Part shown: positions 22,608 to 36,467 of the stretch, one piece after another
Position numbering within the stretch: the first letter of the stretch is position 1
Layout of the letters: each line of letters opens with the position of its first letter
NCBI GenBank assembly: GCA_015178975.1
Contig: WHVD01000007.1
Span: forward strand, 1,426,001 to 1,490,000
Source: Hysterangium stoloniferum
Lineage: Eukaryota; Basidiomycota; Agaricomycetes; Hysterangiales; Hysterangiaceae
Direction of reading: 5' to 3'
Length of the DNA: 64,000 nucleotides
Position numbers and translations under genes: made by a program
Notes under the pieces: model-generated
Told to the model about the DNA's origin: nothing
The model's database searches: none
The model's input: only the letters and a program-made list of their open reading frames with translations

Positions 22608-23319
22608 TTCAAGTCTAGTGGTTTCTTCCAAATTCTTTGTGTGAAATCAGATGCAAGCTGACTTACCTATCCCACACTTGGAGTAAGGTGAATGGCACCA
22701 GGACACAGGAAAGTTCCTGAAGCTCCTTATGAGAACCAACATCTCCTCACCATACCTGGATCCACCACAAAATCAAAAGTGATACAAGGGATGTGAGGAA
22801 TGGTAGAGTCACTCATCTGTCAGTGGGGCATTGGTCACTGTTAAATATTTTGGGGATCTCAATGTATAAGAGCAAAGCACACTAATTTATAATGCTAATA
22901 CATAACCTTTATATACCCAAATTTACTTAATTCAATTTCAGAATCAATCCTCTGAGACAACATGGAGTCTCACAGATTCCATGGCTCACAGCCTCCAACA
23001 GCTATGACTACTCTCAAGTTGAAACATCATGTATGTGCAAACAGTGTATGATTGCAATACCTTCCAAACTATAACTGTGGATCTTCTGTCACTGACAGAC
23101 ACCCTGACTCTTTCCTTCCTAATTGGCAAAACAGTGGTATAAGCCAATGTGTTGGACTAGTTCAAACTGTAATTATGGCCCTTGTATCACTGAAACCCAA
23201 ACCAGCTCTTCCCTTCCTGGTTGATGTAAGAGTGATATATGCCATTGTGCTTGACCAGCTACCATAAGGAAGTTGATGAACACATAAAGACAGTCTGTGG
23301 ATGACATGCCTGCAGAAGG
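22608..23319. other. AT-rich interval, no gene seen
   Basis: No convincing coding frame, TIR or LTR ends. It begins where homology to the right duplication arm stops. Confidence 0.4.
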
Positions 23320-23480
23320 TGTTAAGCATGAGGCTCATGGGTGGGTCTCCAGAGGAAATCTGTGGAAGTTCCAGGGAAGGACTTGGCTTCAGCTTACAAT
23401 ATGCTGTGCCTTCACAGATCACATTCAGAATATGTAAGGGACAAAAGACAAGTAGAAACTAAGTTGATATTCTGATCAGA
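23320..23480 (+). repeat. LTR fragment, family D
   Basis: Starts TGTTAAGCATGAGGCTCATG and carries the shared core at about 23381-23410 (GGACTTGGCTTCAGCTTACA). Similar to 58193-58411. The 3' end is not defined. Confidence 0.5.
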
Positions 23481-25298
23481 TTGTATGTACAAATAACTAC
23501 TTGGCTATATACATAGAAGTAGATTATTGTACTACTAATTCAGACATACAAAATGACATAACAAGAGTACAATAACACAATAAACCAGATGTCAAAACTA
23601 ATAGAGAACAAGGGGTAAACTGAACCAGATGACAAATGGGCAAAGATCAATTGAGAACAAGGGGGTCCAGAATGTCTGGGCAGGTCCCTGCATCATTTGT
23701 ATGATACAGAGAGTCGGGTGCATATAGGATGGGGTCCAGGTCCCAGTGGGTTTTCCAATCATAACAGTACCCTCCCTCTAAGGCTGAAGTTCCATGGAGG
23801 CCCTAGAGACTTGTTAAAGTTTGTCAGTTACATGTATGTGTCAAAATGTCAGGTGATCTGGAAGGTAAGGTTCAAACATGAGGAGCCTATATAAAAATCA
23901 AAAATAATGAAAATTCTTCTTCTTTCATACCCCATATTGACACAATGGGACCAAAACCAACACCATGCAAGCCAACTGCCAGGTCATCCATGGGGTCTGC
24001 ATATAGGGCTCCACTCACAGCTGCTCAAATATTAGAGCAGCATTGTCAATGTGAGGAGGCTGAGAAAAAGGCTCAGGAAGAGGAAGAGGAGCTGGGGAGG
24101 GAATACCAGGTTGTGGTGGTCACAGAGAAAGAGGCAGAGGATAAGAGGAAGAGGTGGCAAAAAAGGCAGAGGCAGATAAAGAGGCAGCTCAAGTTGCTGC
24201 AGAATGTGCCAAGGCATCCACAGTGTCCATGGGAAAGGTAAGTAACTTCATTACTTTTATGACATCTTATACTGACCCTCTTAATAGCACAAAGCAGCAG
24301 AAGTTGAGTCTGAGTCCAAGGGGGAGCCAGGAAGCCCTCAAAAGGTAAGTGAGCAGCCCACAGACCATTACATACTGACTCAGGCTTGACAGAAGGTCTG
24401 GAGGAATGGTCCAGCCTAGGAGGATAGTCACAATTCATTGAATATACAAACTTTTATGAAAAACTCCTCATATTTTTAAGTGAGACTATGTACTTCCTCT
24501 GGCTATGACTACATGTTTTAGGGGTTTATATTTCATTACCCCAAAATTTGATCTTTAAGACTTGTATGCTCTTTTAAAATATGCACAAATGTCATGGTTA
24601 TACAAGATTATCTGGGTTGTTACCTAATCTTTGGGATAAAATGCATTCTCTAGTATCTCCATGACTTTTAAAATGTCCACAAACATTATAGTTAACCAAC
24701 ATTACTCGGGTTGTTACCTAATCTTTGGGATGAGATGCATTCTCTTGTATATTATGCAAACTTTCAAATATAGTTCATATAATTTAAATTTATTTGGTTT
24801 AGAAAGTTAACCAGAACTGTCTGGCCAACCAATCCATGTTGTGGAATTTATCCCCAAAAGGATAATCTATATATGTTTGTTTGACTAACTTTTGTCAGAT
24901 ACAAGATAAATATTAATATTTCCTTATTCTCCAGAATGTCATCTGATAGATGGAATTTGCTTAAATATTAATTTTACAACAAACAATATAAATATATATA
25001 CTTTAGTGGATAAATAACTTTTAAAGTTTTGGGTTATCCTCCCTACCTAGAGACCAAAAACAACCTGCAGTGCTCTGGTTGTAATGACCAGACACACTGA
25101 CTACTATAGGAAGTCTGGTTGGGGCCCAGAATGTTGGCTAGGTGTGTGCTTAAAAGTGAAGTGCTCCCTTGTGCAAGATACATCAGGGTCTGGTTCCTGG
25201 GAATTGGGAATTCATGTGGAAAGGGTGGGGGCTTTGGAGGAAATTCTGGGGTGGATTGCTGTGGGCATGGAGGCCCAAAATGTCTTGTTGCATGAGGG

Positions 25299-25728
25299 TG
25301 TCACAACCGTCACATGTCACATATTGTCACAAACATTCAAAGGTAACTTTCGACAACTCTTCGACCTATCGAATTCAACTCGACAAAACCGAACATTATC
25401 CGATACCATCGAATCTCTTTCGACATGTCTCATTTCGACGTCATATATGATTTCATAATTAGTTCATAACATGGTCATAACAATACAATGAAAAGCATAA
25501 AAGGGCTATGAAAGGAGTGAGGGAAGTCAGTCGAAAAATCTGTATATTAGTGATATTAGTAATCTATCTTGTCGTAACTTCTTCGACAAATACTTCCGTG
25601 AGTTCTCGCGACTGGTAATAGCCTCTTACTTCATTGACAGGGTGAATATATATTTCGTTGAACGAGGCTTTCGAGTTCGATTAGTAGAATATTATTCAAC
25701 TTTATCGAAGAATAATCGATTCGTGACA
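25299..25728 (+). repeat. Gypsy-2 5' LTR
   Basis: TGTCACAACCGTCACATGTC...GATTCGTGACA, 430 bp, same length as the 3' LTR. Confidence 0.93.
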
Positions 25729-25812
25729 GTATATTTCGACTATCAACTGTTGATGAAGCCCAGCACGTGATCTGAGACTACCAAAGCATCAAGTTCCACA
25801 GCACTTCAATCC

Positions 25813-27000
25813 GTGGCTCCCACTCCTTCACTGAGAGTTATTCAGCCATCGCGAATTCCAGTTTCTCCTTTAACCAAAACTAGAAGAACTGTGATGTCTT
25901 CAACCCGAGAACCCGAAGAAGTTCGAGAAGAACTGATCTTGCCAATTCAAGAATCTGAATCCCCTTTAACACCTTTGCCCGAATCTCCACATCCCAAACC
26001 TGTTACGTCTGAAGATGAAACAATGTTTCGACATTTTGGAGATGCACTCGGAAAAGTATTGAAGGACCAGATAGCTTCGAAGGAGCCCGAAATCACAGTG
26101 AATAAGCCCAAAGAGCTTACTGGAGAAGAACCTTTGATGTTGAAGAATTTTATCGCTCAATGTGAAATGGTCTTTCGATCTCGACCAAAATCATTCGAAT
26201 CTGATCAATCGAAAATTACGATGGTAACTTCATATTTCCGGAAAACGGCTCAAGAGTGGTGGCAACCTTTTCTATTAAATCCCCCAATTCCTCCGCCATC
26301 TTTCTTTGTGGACTATCTCGACTTTCTAGATGAATTATATGCTCAGTTTGGAGAAATCGATGCAGAAGGAGAAGCCAAAGAAAAACTTGATAATCTTCGA
26401 ATGAAAGCTCATCATCATGTTGCAAAGTATTCAATTCAATTTACAAGTCTCGCTGCTCAAACTCGATATGACGAATTCACTTTACGATGACAATTTTATA
26501 AAGGACTTCCAAATCGAATTAAGGACAAAATAGTGAAGCTTCAAGTTCAGCCTGAAAGTTTTGCCGAACTGCGAACAGCAGCCCTTTGACTTGATTCTTA
26601 CTATTGGATGTGAGAGAATGAACGACAGCGTGAAACAGAATCAAGTTCGACTCCACGAAGATTTGAAAGAAGACAATCGACGACGCCTATGACTTATCCT
26701 TCGACATCACGAATGCCTTCGACATCAAAACCGACAACTTCAACTTCAAGAACATTTAGGCCTTCGACTCAAGTGAAACCATCTTTGACAATTTTAGGAC
26801 CTGATGGATGATTACTTCCTGCCGAACGAGACAGAAGATTTAAAGAAGGGTTATGTATATTATGTGGGGAGAAAGGTCATTCGGCGAGGGATTGTCCGAA
26901 AAGAAAAACTCATCAAATTGCAAAAGGATGAATCGTTGAAGTCCAATATTCAACAACTCAATCCGACCAGTTGAATCAAGCATCGAATGTTAAATCAGAA
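25813..27000 (+). pseudogene. Gypsy-2 gag
   Basis: Pro/Glu-rich N-terminus, gag core (MLKNFIAQCEMVFRSRPKSF, AQEWWQPFLLNPP, FLDELYAQFGEIDAEGEAKE), then a CX2CX4HX4C knuckle (CILCGEKGHSARDC class) near 26855-26900. In-frame TGA at 26488 and about five further TGA codons replace Arg where the family has it (for example TLR-stop-QFYKGLP). No other stop type occurs in this part. Confidence 0.82.
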
Positions 27001-28148
27001 AATTGAAAAGGGATACTCTTCAGGCGTGTGAAGAGTATCGAAGAAGACTCGATCACGCCGAAAAATATTCCTGTGTAATATTACGAGCAGTAACAATTTC
27101 TGATTCTTTAATTATTGAACTTAAATCGAAAAAAATTCTGAAAATGAAAGCATTAATTGATTCAGGATCTAGTCATCTTTTTATGGACAAAACATTTGCA
27201 CGACAAAATAATCTATCTTTCAACCAATTGAAAAATCCGTTATCATTAAAATTAATTGACGGATCGACTCCGACATCGGGACAAATCACGTATACGACTA
27301 CATTACAAGTTTACTTTCCATCTGGGCAAATTCAAGAATTACAATTCTTTCTAACCAATCTCGACTCGTCTTGTCAAGTGGTATTAGGACTCAACTGGCT
27401 GAAGCAATACAATCCTGTGATTGACTGGCGATCTGGCCGTATATCATTCGAACCTACTTCGACACCTTCGACAAATCCAAATCCGATTCAACCGTCAATC
27501 GAAACATTATCGGAAGAGAAGCATGCTTCGACCTCAGCGAGTCATTCATCGACATCTGAAAAAATCTGTGAAGAATCGAAATCCGAGACTGTTAATCCGA
27601 ATATCAATATAGTCAATCAAAAGACTTTCTTACGAGCTGCGAAAGCAAAAGACTCTCAAACCTTTGTGGTCTTTATTCGTGATGAATCTTTCAAAACTTG
27701 TAAGGCCTCTGGTGCAAAAACTACGACTTTGACTTTATTCGACATACCAAACGTTCCGACCGAATATTCTGACTTCTCAGATGTTTTCGACAAAAAAGAA
27801 GCTGAAGCTTTACCTCAACATTGAAGTTATGATCACGCTATCCCATTAGAAGAAGGAACTATTCCACCTATGGTCTGATCTATTCGTTATCCAAGACAGA
27901 ACTTCAAGTGCTATGAGAATATCTTCAAGAGAACCTTTCGAAGAAGTTTATTCGATCGTCGCAATCTCCCGCCAGTGCACCAATTTTATTCGTTAAGAAG
28001 AAAGACAGAAGCCTACAACTTTGCGTCGACTATCGAGGACTTAATAAAATCACATGGAAAAACCGATATCCACTTCCTTTAATTCCTGATCTTTTGGATC
28101 GACTTCGAACGGCAAAATATTTTGCGAAAATCAATCTTCGAGGCACCT

Positions 28149-28871
28149 TGTTAAGAACTAGAAACTGACTAATGTCGGTGGCCGACGGGGACCGATCGGA
28201 AGGACTTGGCTTCAGCTTATATGCTGCGCCCTCGCAAATATCCGTAGGTTGTCCTTAAATTTCGGACAGGCGAAGACTAAATCCTAAGAAGAACTTTTCG
28301 GCAAGACACCGATCGGAACCGAAGGAAAAGTCAGGTGTCGGGCCAAGGGGTCGGGGCCGAGAGTGGGCGAGCGCACGCGAAGGCGGAAGAGAGATTCTCC
28401 TAGTATGAGACTGCTACAGACGTATGAGGGTATTCTGAGTCGATATTCTGATTGCCTAGTAACTACAATTACAGCGAGTTCATATACAAGTAACAGGCGT
28501 CTAGAAAGTACTAATGGGGAGGAGGGCGGAAAACGGCATTAACAATAAGCTTGACTAGGAACAGGAAGTTTATGATTAGTTCGGAGGCCGATGATAACCG
28601 AGAATGGAAATTACGATAAAAGGAAATAGTTCGAGGACTACGAATATAGTTAGACATATGTGGAACATAAGATGAGACGGATCAACATGATGAAAGGGAC
28701 ATATCAAAACATAACCAGACAGAAAGGCGTAGTCGGGTTTGATTGACCGGAGAGCATACGTCAGCGTCGGGGGTCCGACGGCTTCCGAGGTGTTGTATTG
28801 TCGGAGACGTATAACGAGGGTATTCCGTCGGGGGCCGTCGGTTTGCGAAGGGTTACGACACAGTCGTAACA
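28149..28871 (+). mobile_element. Solo LTR, family B, in Gypsy-2 RT
   Basis: TGTTAAGAACTAGAAACTG...CACAGTCGTAACA, 723 bp; flanks CACCT and CACGT are a one-mismatch TSD. Shared core at about 28201-28235. CpG content is higher than in the other copies. Confidence 0.85.
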
Positions 28872-29066
28872 CACGTCAGCTATACAGCATGCAGTGTATT
28901 TTCCCACACCTTAAGTGCCCTCTTACATCAGTTCAATGTACCCTATAAAGAATAAGATGTCCTGTTATGGGGAGGTAATAAAATGGAATAGACAATAAGG
29001 CATAGTCTGGGGGGTACTAATCTGGGGAAAATAAAGTGTGCATGACTTGTCCCCTTACACAATCTC
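28872..29066. other. Undefined 195-bp insert in Gypsy-2 RT
   Basis: Unrelated to Gypsy-2. It ends GACTTGTCCCCTTACA, which reversed reads TGTAAGGGGACAAGTC, so it may be one end of a truncated LTR. About 200 bp of RT is missing here. Confidence 0.4.
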
Positions 29067-30938
29067 GAAGAACATTTACAACAAGTTTGAGAAGTTCTTC
29101 GACGGCTTCAACAAAATCGCTTATTTGCAAAACCTGAAAAATGTGAATTTCACAAAACCAGTGTCGAGTTTCTAGGATATGTTATTTCTCCTCAAGGTGT
29201 ATATATGGACGAAGAAAAAATCAAAGTTATTCAAGATTGGCCTGAACCACAAAAAGTCCACAACATTCAATCATTTTTAGGATTCGCAAATTTCTATCAA
29301 AGATTTATTCCAAGTTATTCTGAAATTGTTTTACCATTGACTCGACTTACTCGAAAAAAGGTTCAATGGCATTTTGACAAAAAATGTCGACATGCATTTA
29401 ACTATTTGAAAAAAGAATTTACTACAGCTCCGATTTTAATTCATTTGGAATCCAGACTACAAACCCATACTCGAGACTGACACTTCTGACCATGCTATAG
29501 CTTCAATATTTTCTATGCAGACTTCTGATAACAAGATTCATCCAGTTGCTTATCATTCAAGAACTCTTTTGACCTCTGAAATTAACTATGACACTTACGA
29601 TAAAGAATTATTGGCAATATTCGAATCTTTTAAAATTTGGCAACATTATTTCGAAGGAACAAAAGAACCAATTGAAGTTTTAGTGGATCACAAGAATCTC
29701 GAATATTTTGCGACAACTCGAATTTTGTCTCAACGACAAGCTCGATGGGCAGAATATTTATCGACCTTTAATTTGATTATTTGATTTTGACCAGGAAAAC
29801 TAAATTTGAAAACAGATGTTCTTTCCAGAAGAAATGACGTTTATTTAAATGAACCCGACTACTCGAAAAAGAATCCGACTAATCTTCGACCGGTATTTAT
29901 GAATGAGCAAATTCAAGCTTCTTTACGTGCAACATATTATCTTCCAATAGCGAGAAAAGCTACTCTTATTATGGATACGGATCAACTATTGAAAGATATA
30001 TTCAAAGCTCAAAAAGAAGATCAATTTACTCTCGACAAGATTTGACAGATTTCTGACAGTACCGAAGAAGATTGGAAAAAGAACAAACAAGACTTTTTAT
30101 GTTTCCAAAACAGAATTTATGTCCCCAATTATCAAACTCTCCGACTTCGAGTTCTTCAATCTCGACACGATCATATTACTGCAGGCCATTTCAGTCAAAC
30201 GAAAACGTATTGAACAATATATCGAGATTTCTTTTGGCCACGACTCCGACAAGATATTCAAAATTTTATTTGATCATGTGTAATGTATACAAAATTGAAA
30301 ACTCCACGACATCGACCCGTTGGATTACTTAAGCAACTTCCGATCCCTCTTCGACCATGGCATTCAATTTTGATGGACTTTATTAAACAATTACCGACCT
30401 CAAATGGTTACGACTCAATACTCGTAATCGTTGATCGACTTTCGAAACAAGCAATATTCATTCCAACTTATACTATGATCAACACTCCCGAACTCGCTCG
30501 ACTTTTCGTATTACATGTCTTTTCAAAACATGGAGTCCCCAGTCATGTAACTTCTGATTGAGGATCCGAATTCGTGTCGCATTTCTTTCGATCTCTCGGA
30601 ACAGCACTCGACATGAAATTACATTTCACTTCCGGTTATCATCCTGAAGGCAATGGACAAACCGAACGAGTTAATCAAACCCTCGAACAATATTTACGAA
30701 TATATTCCAATTATCAACAAGACAATTGGGCCAAATTACTTCCTTTAGCCGAATTCGCTTACAACAATGCACCTTCCGAAACAACTGGTGAAATGCCATT
30801 TTTTGCTAATAAAGGTTATCATCCATTGTTAGAAATTCACCCTGAAAAAGATCTAGCTTCCGCTCTAGCTCGCAATTATACAACAGATCTTGAAGCTCTA
30901 CATAAACATCTCAAATCAAATATCCAGAAAGCGCAAAT

Positions 30939-31240
30939 TGTCAGGGGACAATCTCAAGTTTTCTAAATTCATCCCTGACCTTCCTTAATATAGTCTCACA
31001 AGTCAAGGATAAGAGTACTTTGTTTTCATCACATTTTCAAACTCAGCTGCACCTTTAGTTAGTCACTCGCTAGCCGAGGATTCCTTAGACTTTTCTCTTC
31101 GGATTCCCTCTGCTAGGTAAGTAATAATGTACATTGTATGTATATAATAGATAGGTATAAAACTTACTTCGGATTCCCTCTGCTAGTGCCCCAACTCAGT
31201 CGTAGTGCGAGTCAGTGTGGTCTAGAGAGTCGCCCTTACA
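30939..31240 (+). repeat. Gypsy-3 5' LTR
   Basis: TGTCAGGGGACAATCTC...TCGCCCTTACA. Contains two copies of TTCGGATTCCCTCTGCTAG; the 3' LTR has lost part of the first. Confidence 0.93.
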
Positions 31241-31338
31241 GAAGAAAAGTCTCACATCGAGTGACCGGAGTTACCGCCGCTATTTTTCGAACCATATTCA
31301 AGATTGCGAGTTCAAACATTATACAGATCTAATTTATT

Positions 31339-32479
31339 ATGTCGACTTCTATTACTGATCCCCACCAGGTGCTGGAACAGCACAGTAACGACATTCGAGA
31401 TCTCCAAGCCTCCCAGAAGCAAAATACGGACCTGTTGCAGCAAATTCTTCAGCAACTCACTGTACAAACACAACCACCAACGAATCCTCCGCAGCCGCCC
31501 GCATTACCTACGTCGACCTCTGCTGCCGTTTCGACCAACTCAGGTCTGAAGGTTCCACTTCCGAACGTGTACGACAGTGATCGATCTGGCGGACGTACCT
31601 TCTACAACTCGTGTCTGCTGTACATCAGCATGAATGGGTCGAAGTTCCAGACCGACGAGACGAAGGTTCAATGGGTGGTGTCGTTCATGAAGACCGGTCG
31701 AGCCGCCCTTTTCGCAAATCGGCTCATGAAGTCATGGGGTCAAGGCGACGCGGTGCCTTCATGGGAAACCTTCGTGCGGACCTTCAAGCGTGAGTTCTTT
31801 CCAGCTGACGAAGCAGCTTCGGCCCGTATCAAACTAGAAGGAACGACGTACCATCAAGCGCGAAGAACGGTCGACAAGTACACAGACGAGTTTCGTGAAC
31901 TCGTTAACCTTGCAGGTTACAAAGACGCGTTAGCCATTGTAATGAAGTATTGACATGGCCTCTTACTGAATATTCAGACCCAGGTTGCGACAATGGAGAA
32001 CCGCCCGAAGGACGACGATGAGCAAGGCTGGTACGACGCCGCTTCCCGCTTCGACCGAAACCGAAACGCAAACGAAATTTTTCGTTCAGCAGGCGTCACA
32101 ATGCGACCGGTCGCACTGAAACCTTCGACATTCCCTCGCGTCATCCCCCCCACTTCCCCCACATCCTACGTCGACACTACCCTCCTCTAGGCCAATTGAC
32201 ACAATGGACGTTGATGCGACCAAAGGCCGGGGTCTTCCCTCAACACTCTGTTTCGAGTGTCGTCAGCCGGGTCATATCAGCTGTGACTGCCCTCGAAAAC
32301 TACAACGAATCTGCTCCCTACTTACTAGCCTTGATGAAGAGGGACAGGACATGGCCATGGACATCCTTCTTGCAGAAGTGGATGTTCAAATTGCCTGTAG
32401 TAGGGTGGCCGAAGCAAATGACTCTCCTCGAGGGGCTGATCTACAGCCTGTTTCGGGTTTTCCCAACTGCAGCGAGTGA
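31339..32479 (+). pseudogene. Gypsy-3 gag
   Basis: MSTSITDPHQVLEQHSNDIR with a coiled-coil-like start, Gln/Pro-rich linker, gag core (SFMKTGRAALFANRLMKSW, WETFVRTFKREFFPADEAAS, YTDEFRELVNLAGYKDALAI). TGA at 31951 sits where Arg is expected (VMKY-stop-HGLL). A frameshift in C-runs near 32145 moves the reading to PIDTMDVDATKGRG and the zinc knuckle CFECRQPGHISCDC at about 32250-32292. Confidence 0.85.
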
Positions 32480-35400
32480 AGGGTATGCCCTCGCTGCCAC
32501 TTTCAAATAGATTCAGTGTCCTCTCTGTTGATGATGTATGTACAGTTAATACATCAGAAGTTGAACCTCTGTTGAGTGAGGACACTGGAATTCAAGTCAT
32601 ACCTAACCTACCCAAGTCTCCCTCAGTCCATTCACATCGTAGAAGACCAGTTTGGGAACGTCGTCTTCCAAAATCTCTCATTATTGCCTCAACGGCAACT
32701 GCCAAATCATTACACCTAAAAGTTGAGCTCCAAACAACTGACACTGGTCTTCTCCGATTGACTCGTGCATTGGTTGATTGTGGTGCAACTGGTCTATTCA
32801 TTGACCGAGACTATGTGCATGAAAACGGAATTGCCACACGATCACTCATCTACCCAATTCATGTATACAATGTCGATGGGACACCCAATGAAGCAGGTTC
32901 AATCACCGAAGTTGCTGAGTTGGTCCTCCGCTACAAGGATCACTCAGAAAAGGCATTGTTTGCAGTCACCAAGCTTGGGAAGGAATCCCTTTTACTTGGC
33001 TATACCTGGCTTCGGGATCACAACCCAGAGATCAATTGGCAGACACAAGAAGTCAAAATGACCCGTTGTAACCCACACTGTAAAGAGTGTAAAATCTCAG
33101 CCCTCAAGGCACATGAAGAGATTAGATGTTTACAAGCTTGTAGAGATGCCCCTGCCCCAGTCTTCACATCTGAGGAAACAGAAGAGCCAATTCCTGATTT
33201 ACTACCTGATCAGTCTGATGAGGTTGAAGACCAAATAGAGGACTTAATTGAAGATGGAGATCGGGTATTTGTCACAGTGCTGCACCCAGAACTGACTCCA
33301 AGTCAGATTCGAGCATCTGCCACAGTGTCTCAGCGACTAGCAGAGGCTAGTGCAAGGTTTAATACACTGAGCCCAAAAGGTTTTCGAGACATTGTCCCTG
33401 AGTATCTCCACACCTTTGAAGATGTGTTCTCCAAGGAGTCATTTAATTTGTTGCCTGATAGAAAACCTTGGGACCATGCAATTGAACTAATCCCTGATGC
33501 AAAGTCAACCAATTGCAAGGTCTACCCTATGTCCCTCAATGAACAGACAGAGCTGGATATTTTTATTGCTGAAAACCTTGCAACTGGTCGGATACGTCCT
33601 TCTAAGTCACCCATGGCATCCCCAGTTTTCTTCATCAAGAAGAAGGATGGCTCCCTTCGACTTGTACAAGACTATCGTGCATTGAATGCCCAAACAATAA
33701 AAAATCGATATCCACTCCCACTTATTTCACAAAACTTGATGTCAGATGGGGCTACAACAATGTTCGCATTAAGGATGGTGATGAGTGGAAGGCTGCCTTC
33801 CGAACAAATAGAGGGTTGTTTGAACCCTTAGTCATGTTTTTTGGCCTCACTAATAGCCCAGCCACCTTTCAGACTATGATGAATGACATCTTCCGAGATT
33901 TGATTGCAGAAGGAGTTGTCTGTGTCTACCTGGATGACATCCTCATTTTCACCAGGACGCTTGAGGAACATCGGCGTGTTCTATTACTGGTTCTAGAGCA
34001 TCTTCGCGAGTATAAGCTCTACCTTAAGCCAGAGAAATGTGAGTTTGAAAAGACAAAGATTGAATACCTTGGTCTAGTCATCTCTGAAAACCAAGCGGAG
34101 ATGGACCCAATCAAGGTGTCAGGTGTACGTGACTGGCCCACTCCTACCAGTCGGAAGGAGGTACAGGCATTCCTTGGTTTTGCCAACTTCTATAGGCGAT
34201 TCATATCGGATTTCTCCCACCATGCGCGACCACTGTTTGATCTCACAAAAAAGGAAACCAACTGGAGGTGGACCATGACAGAGGACAATGCCTTCCTTCT
34301 CCTCAAGGATCTGGTTACAAATGCACCAATTCTGACAATGCCTGATGATTCAAAACCATTTAGAGTTGAAGCTGACTCATCAGACTATGCCACTGGAGCA
34401 GTCCTCTCACAACAGCTGGATGATGGAAAGTGGCATCCTGTTGCCTTTTACTCAAAAAGCCTGTCAGCTGTTGAACGCAATTATGAGATCCATGACAAAG
34501 AGATGCTGGCAGTCATTCGTGCCTTGGATGAGTGGAGACATTTCCTAGAGGGGGCATGGCACTCAGTGGAGGTATGGACTGATCACAAAACCCTCGAGTA
34601 CTTCATGTCCTCAAAAAAGCTAAACCGAAGACAGGCCCGATGGTCACTGTTCCTGGCACGTTTTGATTTCCAACTGCACCACCGACCAGGGCGCTCTATG
34701 GGTAAAACAGATGCACTCTCTCGCCGGTCTGACCATGGTTCAGGTGAAGGAGACAACTCAAACATCACTCTACTTAAGCCAGAGTTCTTTGCAATTCGAG
34801 CCATGGAGGGTGTATCAATACATGGGCTGGAACATGAATTCCTCACTGCTATTCGCCAAGGAAATGAGAAGGGTGAACAGGAGGAAGCGGTGATCAAGGC
34901 AGTGAAGGAACTCCGGAAATCTGGTGGCCGATCTATCAGATTAATGGAATGGTCAGAGGAAGATGGATTGGTGTTGTATCGGGGTAAAATATATGTCCCA
35001 ACCGACCCAGAACTGAGGCATAGGATTGTGGAACAGCACCATGACTCTCGGGTTGCTGGCCATGCAGGATGATGGAAGACTTTAGAGCTAGTAAGTCGCA
35101 ACTTTTGGTGGCCAGGCATATCACGATATATAGGGCAATATGTCAAGACCTGTGACACATGTATACGCACCAAGTTCCAGCGTTGAATGCCAATTGGGGA
35201 ATTACACCCAAACACCACACCAGCAGACTGATGGGATACAACCAGTGTTGACTTCATAGTTGACCTACCTGAATCTCAAGGGTATGATTCAGTTATGGTA
35301 ATTGTAGATCTCATGACAAAGCGGGGACATTTCCTGCCCACACACAAAACTGTTGACTCTGTGGGTGCAGCTCGGATCTTTTTTAAGGATGTGTGGAAGC

Positions 35401-36467
35401 ATCATGGACTCCCACAGAGAATCATCTCAGATCGTGGATCACAGTTTGCAAGCCATTTCACTCGGGAATTATACCGGCTCCTTGGGATTCAACCAGCCTA
35501 TTCCACAGCCTACCACCCTCAAACTGATGGACAAACTGAACGAGTCAACCAAGAGCTTGAGACATATCTACGGATTTTTGTGAATCAGCGCCAATCAGAC
35601 TGGGTTGACCTACTCCCACTTGCAGAATTTCAATACAACAACCATATCCATGCATCTACACAACAGACACCATTCATGTTAGACTGTGGACGTCATCCAT
35701 GAATGGGTTTTGAACCAAACCTTCAATCCAGCAAGGTGGAATCGGCAAATGATTTTTGAGATCGAATGGCTGAAACTCTTGAGGAGGCAAAAGCAGCATT
35801 GGCTAAAGCAAAGGACGAGATGACAAAGTATTACAACCGTCGGCGGACCCCAGCACCAAACTTCAAGGCAGGAGACCAAGTTTTCCTAGATGCCAGTGAT
35901 ATTCAAATGGCCCAACCCTCAAAGAAGCTTTCACACCTTCGGTTAGGGCCATTCAAGATACTTGAACAGGTCTCACCAATTGCCTATAGGTTGGAACTGC
36001 CAAAGTCAATGAATAGACTCCACCCAGTATTCAATGTGGTGAAACTGACACCAAAAATTGAGGATCCAATCATCGGCCGCCATTCTCAACCACCACCAGA
36101 TCCAATAGTAGTGGAAGGAGAGGTGGAGTATGAAGTTGAGAAGGTATTGGATAGTAGATGGAGATATGGGCGAATTGAATATCTCATAAAATGGCAAGGC
36201 TTTGGCATGGAACATAATAGCTGGGAACCAGGATATATGGTATTTGCTCCCACTCTGACAGCAGACTTCCACACACGACATCCAGAGGCAGTAACAACTC
36301 AGGGCCCTATTCGAGGATCAAGACAACCTCCAAACACCATAGTACGAGTGACCCAGATTCCACAGTTTCAAAAGGTCAAGCCTGGACTTTATTGGCAGCA
36401 ACAGCATGTCGGGACGCCATATCTTAAAAGGGGGGGTGATGTCAGGGGACAATCTCAAGTTTTCTAA
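32476..36467 (+). pseudogene. Gypsy-3 pol with chromodomain
   Basis: Protease [13 protein letters not shown] (Cys in the D-S/T-G position). RT starts [19 protein letters not shown] and [13 protein letters not shown]; between PLIS and [11 protein letters not shown] about 37 bp is deleted, shifting the frame. It resumes [16 protein letters not shown] and VVCVYLDDILIF (YLDD). RNase H: FRVEADSSDYATGAVLSQQL, WTDHKTLEYF. Integrase: EQHHDSRVAGHAG and TCDTCIRTK (HHCC), SVDFIVDLPES, IISDRGSQFASHF, PQTDGQTERVNQ. C-terminal chromodomain YEVEKVLDSRWRYGRIEYLI (about 36128-36190). TGA at 35070, about 35186, about 35231, 35700 and about 35758, all where Arg is expected. Confidence 0.9.

Larger units (their letters stand above)
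27003..30938 (+). pseudogene. Gypsy-2 pol (PR, RT, RNase H, IN)
   Basis: Protease: MKALIDSGSSHLFMD with the D-S-G triad. [29 protein letters not shown]; motif C (xxDD) is lost where the family-B LTR and an undefined insert (28149-29066) replace about 200 bp; it resumes [19 protein letters not shown]. RNase H: NYDTYDKELLAIFESFKIW, VDHKNLEYF. Integrase: LQSRHDHITAGHFSQTKT zinc region, SILMDFIKQLPTSNG (first Asp), TSD-stop-GSEFVSHFF (second Asp), HPEGNGQTERVNQTLEQYL (Glu). Several TGA stops, one frameshift near 29455. The frame is cut at NIQKAQ by Gypsy-3. Confidence 0.85.
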